A program made the position numbers and the translations under genes. A stretch of DNA of 8,787 nucleotides from Actinomycetota bacterium (GTDB lineage: Bacteria; Actinomycetota; Humimicrobiia; Humimicrobiales; Humimicrobiaceae), in contig JAQVJB010000078.1 in the NCBI GenBank assembly GCA_028695395.1, forward strand, positions 1 through 8,787, in the 5' to 3' direction. The notes beneath the pieces were generated by a model, which saw nothing but the letters and a program-made list of their open reading frames with translations, did no database searches and had not been told where the DNA came from. Below are positions 6,191 through 8,787 of this stretch, one piece after another; the first letter of the stretch is position 1; every line of letters begins with the position of its first letter.

Positions 6191-6463
6191 AAAAACACCT
6201 TCGAATAAAAAAATAATTAAATATGCTTATAGATTTCATAAATAAAATTTAGAAACCCATAAAATGTTTTTTAAAAATAGTTATAGGAAAATATTGCTAT
6301 TTCAGGGCTTTTTGCTTTAAATGCAGCCAAAAGAAAACACCATATACAAATTAGATATTTTAGTACTCTTATTAAAGAAGTCAATGATTAATAAAATATT
6401 TTATAAATAGCTGATTTACAAAAGCATAATATTATTTAATTAAAGAATAAAAAATCATTTAGC
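6191..6463 (-). other. Gap between helicase and MATE genes: long AT-rich MATE leader
   Basis: No credible gene lies here. The promoter at 6357-6384 would give an untranslated leader of about 160 nt before the MATE start. A modest hairpin can be drawn around 6308-6330 (GGCT and AGCC arms with a small inner GC pair). I recognise no known riboswitch, including the guanidine classes often tied to exporters. No clear terminator for the helicase transcript is visible. Confidence 0.5.
6357..6384 (-). promoter_or_regulatory. Sigma-A-type promoter, probably for the MATE gene
   Basis: On the minus strand TTGACT (6379-6384, 5 of 6 matches) and TAAAAT (6357-6362, 5 of 6) are separated by 16 bp. It lies between the helicase and MATE genes and points at MATE. 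The expected start is near 6350. Confidence 0.6.
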
Positions 6464-8146
6464 TTATTTCTTTTTTTTCCATTTCTTATTCCTGGAAGTA
6501 GCAAATGGACCGGTAGAAATATTGTCTTTTCTTGTTCTGTTTTTTGAATTATCATCTACTCTTACTTTTCTTCCTTTATAGAACTCGCCCTGGAAAGACA
6601 GTAAAATATCATCAAGGTAATTATCATTTTTAAGATCTATAAAAGAATAAACCCCTTTAATATTTATTCTGCCAAAAACATTCTGATCTAATCCTGTCAC
6701 GCTTTTAAGATATTTAAGCATCTTTCCGGTATTGAAACCATCCATACTTCCAAGATTAATAAAGATACTTGAATTTTTTGATAAAGAATCCTTTTGTCTT
6801 ATATGATCTTTTTTTGAAAAATCTATATTTAAATCTTTTGCATCGCGATAATAATCAAGAAAGCGGTTGAATTCAAGAGATACTATTCGCTTTATAAGTT
6901 CGTCTTTATCAATATCCTGTAATTCTTCAGTAATGGAACCTAGATATTTTGATATACCTGTCTGGTTTATTTCTACTTTCTTTATTCTTTTAATCATTGA
7001 CAGAAGCTGCTGCTCACAGACTTCTACTCCTTCAGGAACTTTTTTATATAAAAACTTTTTATTTAAATGCTTCTCTATTCTTCTAATTCTGCCAATATCC
7101 TTGGTGTTTATGATAGAAATGCTTACTCCTGATTTTCCAGCCCTTGCAGTCCTGCCGCTTCTGTGGGTATATATTTCTAATTCATCTGGAAGCTGATAGT
7201 TTATGACATGGCTTATATCGCTGACATCTATTCCTCTGGCAGCTACATCAGTAGCAATAAGAAGCTGCAGATTCCTATTGCGATAATGCTCCATTACTTT
7301 ATCACGCTGTGCCTGGCTTAGGTCACCATGAAGTGAATCTGCATTATAGCCGTCCTTAATTAATTTTTCAGCTATTTCCTGCGTTTCTATTTTTGTCCTG
7401 CAGAAAACTATCGCAAAAATATCAGGATTAAAATCTACTATTCTTTTTAACGCAGTATATCTGTCTTTTTCATGAACAACATAATAAAGATGTTCAATAT
7501 TTTCTGCTGATGCATTTTTAGTTCCTATTGTCAATTCAACAGGGTCGCTCATGTATTTTTTTGTTATTTTATGTATCTCATCAGGCATAGTCGCAGCAAA
7601 AAGCCAGGTATGTTTTTCTTTTGGTGTCAGCTCCAGAATTGTATCTATATCTTCCTGAAATCCCATATTAAGCATTTCATCAGCTTCATCAAGTAAAACA
7701 TATTTAATATTCGTTATATTTATTTTCTTCCGCCTTATTAAATCATTTAATCTGCCGGGAGTTGCAACAACTATATGGGCTCCTTTTTTTATTTTATTTA
7801 TCTGTGTCTCAATGCTTGCCCCGCCGTAAACAGCCACTATTTTTATTTTTTTTAAATATTTACAGTAACTTTCAATATCATTTGCAATCTGAACACACAA
7901 TTCCCTTGTCGGTGCCAATATAAGTGCCTCTATTGTCTTTGAATCGATATCAACAAGTTCTGCCAAGGGAATACCGAATGCGGCAGTTTTTCCTGTTCCT
8001 GTCTGGGCAAGGCCTATAAAGTCTTTATTGCCTTCTTTTAAAACAGGTATTGCCTTTTCCTGTATGGGAGTAAGGTGCTCAAAACCAAGTTCTTTTATTG
8101 CTCTTACAAGCTCTTCCCTTATTCCAAATTCTTCAAATGTCTTCAT
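6464..8146 (-). CDS. deaD: DEAD-box ATP-dependent RNA helicase with DbpA-type RNA-binding C-terminus (DeaD/CsdA group)
   Basis: This helicase uses ATP to open RNA duplexes, in this group usually during ribosome assembly, mRNA decay or cold adaptation. RecA domain 1: Q motif TPIQ (26-29), motif I AQTGTGKT (47-54), Ia PTREL (79-83), GG (108-109), Ib TPGR (129-132), II DEAD (153-156), III AAT (184-186). RecA domain 2: IVFCRT (246-251), V ATDVAARGID (298-307), VI HRSGRTARAG (328-337). A helical region (about 370-440) matches the dimerisation part of DeaD-like proteins. Residues about 459-530 fit the DbpA RNA-binding (RRM-like) domain, ending in a Lys/Arg-rich tail. Motif III is normally Ser-Ala-Thr; the Ala here is read clearly as GCT. 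The ATG has only a weak GGAA upstream, but MKTFEEFGI is the standard N-terminus and an in-frame TAA closely precedes it. A leader of about 134 nt and a dyad at the promoter suggest control at both RNA and DNA level. Confidence 0.96.
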   Translation of the reverse strand: MKTFEEFGIREELVRAIKELGFEHLTPIQEKAIPVLKEGNKDFIGLAQTGTGKTAAFGIPLAELVDIDSKTIEALILAPTRELCVQIANDIESYCKYLKKIKIVAVYGGASIETQINKIKKGAHIVVATPGRLNDLIRRKKINITNIKYVLLDEADEMLNMGFQEDIDTILELTPKEKHTWLFAATMPDEIHKITKKYMSDPVELTIGTKNASAENIEHLYYVVHEKDRYTALKRIVDFNPDIFAIVFCRTKIETQEIAEKLIKDGYNADSLHGDLSQAQRDKVMEHYRNRNLQLLIATDVAARGIDVSDISHVINYQLPDELEIYTHRSGRTARAGKSGVSISIINTKDIGRIRRIEKHLNKKFLYKKVPEGVEVCEQQLLSMIKRIKKVEINQTGISKYLGSITEELQDIDKDELIKRIVSLEFNRFLDYYRDAKDLNIDFSKKDHIRQKDSLSKNSSIFINLGSMDGFNTGKMLKYLKSVTGLDQNVFGRINIKGVYSFIDLKNDNYLDDILLSFQGEFYKGRKVRVDDNSKNRTRKDNISTGPFATSRNKKWKKKK

Positions 8147-8287
8147 TAATTATTCCATTCATTTATTTAATTATTATTTTCATTAAAATTTAAAAATCTT
8201 TTTTAACTTTACTTATTGTATTTTAAAAATCGATATTATTAAATGTTTTCCGGCCAAGACTGATAAAAAAAGAAAATCAGGGGGAAA

Positions 8288-8316
8288 AGAATAGTGTATT
8301 GATTTTATAAAGTCAA
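8288..8316 (-). promoter_or_regulatory. Sigma-A-type promoter of the helicase gene
   Basis: On the minus strand TTGACT (8311-8316, 5 of 6) and TATTCT (8288-8293, 4 of 6) are separated by exactly 17 bp. The start would fall near 8280, leaving an untranslated leader of about 134 nt before the helicase ATG. Long leaders are common for cold-shock helicase mRNAs. Confidence 0.6.
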
Positions 8317-8317
8317 T
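8298..8317. repeat. Near-perfect 20-bp inverted repeat over the helicase promoter (operator candidate)
   Basis: The sequence is symmetrical about TTTATAAA with ATTGA and TCAAT ends. It equals its own reverse complement at 18 of 20 positions, the two exceptions being one mismatched pair. It covers the -35 hexamer and most of the spacer, so a dimeric repressor bound here would block RNA polymerase. No regulator gene lies in the window. Confidence 0.5.
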
Positions 8318-8412
8318 TAATTAAATGATTAAACCTGAAAAATTCCTCAAATCGATATGATACATAATTAAAACGCAATGTGTGCTTGTTTGAATATGCT
8401 GTATTATAAACT

Positions 8413-8424
8413 AATCTGCAGATT
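8413..8424. repeat. Perfect 12-bp palindrome AATCTGCAGATT
   Basis: This self-complementary site lies 4 bp upstream of a TATAAT hexamer on the minus strand (8403-8408), in the position of a promoter spacer. No matching -35 is seen (GATTAT at the 17-bp spacing). It may be an operator or chance. Confidence 0.3.
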
Positions 8425-8517
8425 CATAATCTTACATTAACTTCCATTAAGCATTTTTAATTTAATCAGCAATAGTTTTTATTAATATGGGTATTATAGG
8501 TTATTTTAAAAATCATA

Positions 8518-8787
8518 CTAATTATAAGTAATGCTTAGTTTTACATTACTTTGTTGATATTCCCATCCGTCCCAGACTCCCGGATTTCCAGTTAACGGGC
8601 CTGTAAAATGTATTCTTAGCTGAAAACGCGGCCTTCCTGCATTTATTGCGTTCTGAAGCGCTGCTTTCAAAACTGCATTGCTGCAGGAAAAAGTAGGAGA
8701 AGAAAATGATGCTAAAACATTTCCTGCTGCAAAAGCATCAGAATTTTGTATTGCTCTGGGTCCCCAGTAAAGTTCGTTTAAAAAAAG
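8518..8787 (-). CDS. C-terminal fragment of a probable secreted beta-sandwich protein, 5'-truncated by the window edge
   Basis: The frame is open from the right edge to TAG at 8518-8520, giving the last 89 residues. It lacks a start because the gene continues outside. Features are WGPRAIQNSDAF (8-19), a Ser/Thr-rich stretch with one Cys (28-36), ALQNAINAGRPRFQLRIHF (43-61), DGWEY (73-77) and the final VKLSITYN. The alternating hydrophobic ending and the AINAG-RFQLRI pattern resemble the closing strands of extracellular jelly-roll domains of the DNRLRE/CBM96-like type, which end with a strand matching LxVTY. That assignment is from pattern memory only. Codon use and reading-frame continuity support it as real coding sequence. 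The function of the whole protein cannot be told from this end. Confidence 0.6.
   Translation of the reverse strand, partial: LFLNELYWGPRAIQNSDAFAAGNVLASFSSPTFSCSNAVLKAALQNAINAGRPRFQLRIHFTGPLTGNPGVWDGWEYQQSNVKLSITYN

Larger units (their letters stand above)
8147..8517. other. 371-bp gene-free AT-rich region upstream of the helicase
   Basis: No convincing open frame exists here on either strand. It holds a good minus-strand promoter (8288-8316), a near-perfect 20-bp dyad over it (8298-8317), and a second perfect 12-bp palindrome AATCTGCAGATT (8413-8424) next to a TATAAT on the minus strand (8403-8408). There are also two copies of AATCGATAT, near 8229 and 8350. The helicase leader contains a weak CTGAT/ATCAG hairpin near 8259-8279. 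No strong terminator follows the gene ending at 8518. Confidence 0.6.

Noticed and set aside
6317..6343. An 8-codon leader-peptide frame (MVFSFGCI) upstream of the MATE gene, minus strand
   Set aside because: There is no Shine-Dalgarno before it, and no alternative hairpin pair that would make an attenuator. Short frames like this arise by chance.
6867..7196. A 109-codon plus-strand frame inside the helicase gene
   Set aside because: It lies antisense to RecA domain 2 motifs and has a Ser/Ile-rich composition typical of a shadow frame.
8147..8280. Riboswitch or cold-shock element in the helicase leader
   Set aside because: Only a weak 5-bp hairpin is visible, and no known consensus could be matched by eye. 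I kept it as a plain leader.
8229..8358. Two copies of AATCGATAT as a regulatory direct repeat
   Set aside because: The 9-bp match is short, AT-rich and 120 bp apart, so it is easily explained by base composition.
1..8787. CRISPR array, insertion sequence, tRNA or rRNA
   Set aside because: I saw no regularly spaced repeats, no transposase-like frames with flanking inverted repeats, and no tRNA-like cloverleaf or rRNA segments on either strand.

Overview
This is an AT-rich bacterial window (roughly one third G+C by eye) with eight genes: six complete and one cut by each edge. Seven read on the minus strand and one, a small tautomerase, on the plus strand. A class I desulfoferrodoxin (superoxide reductase) points to an anaerobe or microaerophile. 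The secreted LytR-CpsA-Psr (LCP) protein, strong GGAGG Shine-Dalgarno sites, two TTG starts and low G+C suggest a monoderm (Gram-positive-type) lineage, either Bacillota-like or a low-GC anaerobic actinomycetote. That placement is inference.

Layout from left to right. Positions 1-936 (minus) hold a CE7 acetyl-esterase/cephalosporin-C deacetylase that loses only its last few residues at the edge. A perfect 13-bp inverted repeat at 1058-1090 terminates the next transcript, the LCP gene (1118-2392), which carries two DUF4214 repeats in front of the LCP domain. A redox and possible DNA-protection cluster follows. In transcription order it is a ferredoxin-reductase-like FAD/NAD(P)H oxidoreductase (3786-4469), desulfoferrodoxin (3312-3692) and a DUF2400/TIGR02757 protein (2518-3303) only 8 nt behind it. 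A 4-oxalocrotonate-tautomerase-family gene (4623-4811) diverges from the oxidoreductase across 153 bp, and its stop lies 5 nt from the stop of a convergent MATE exporter (4817-6190). A DEAD-box RNA helicase with a DbpA-type C-terminal domain occupies 6464-8146. Upstream of it lie 371 bp with no gene but a good sigma-A-type promoter overlapped by a near-perfect 20-bp dyad. The right edge (8518-8787) holds the C-terminus of an apparently secreted beta-sandwich protein.

How the genes may work together. The oxidoreductase could supply electrons, directly or through rubredoxin, for superoxide reduction by desulfoferrodoxin. The TIGR02757 protein has an Asp-Thr-His segment resembling the catalytic-Asp region of endonuclease III, which makes a link between oxidative stress and DNA repair an attractive hypothesis. 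The other genes look like independent single-gene transcription units. I saw no CRISPR array, transposase, tRNA or rRNA. The most unusual items are the DUF4214-LCP architecture, the desulfoferrodoxin/TIGR02757 pairing, the Ala-Ala-Thr motif III of the helicase, and the dyad over the helicase promoter.
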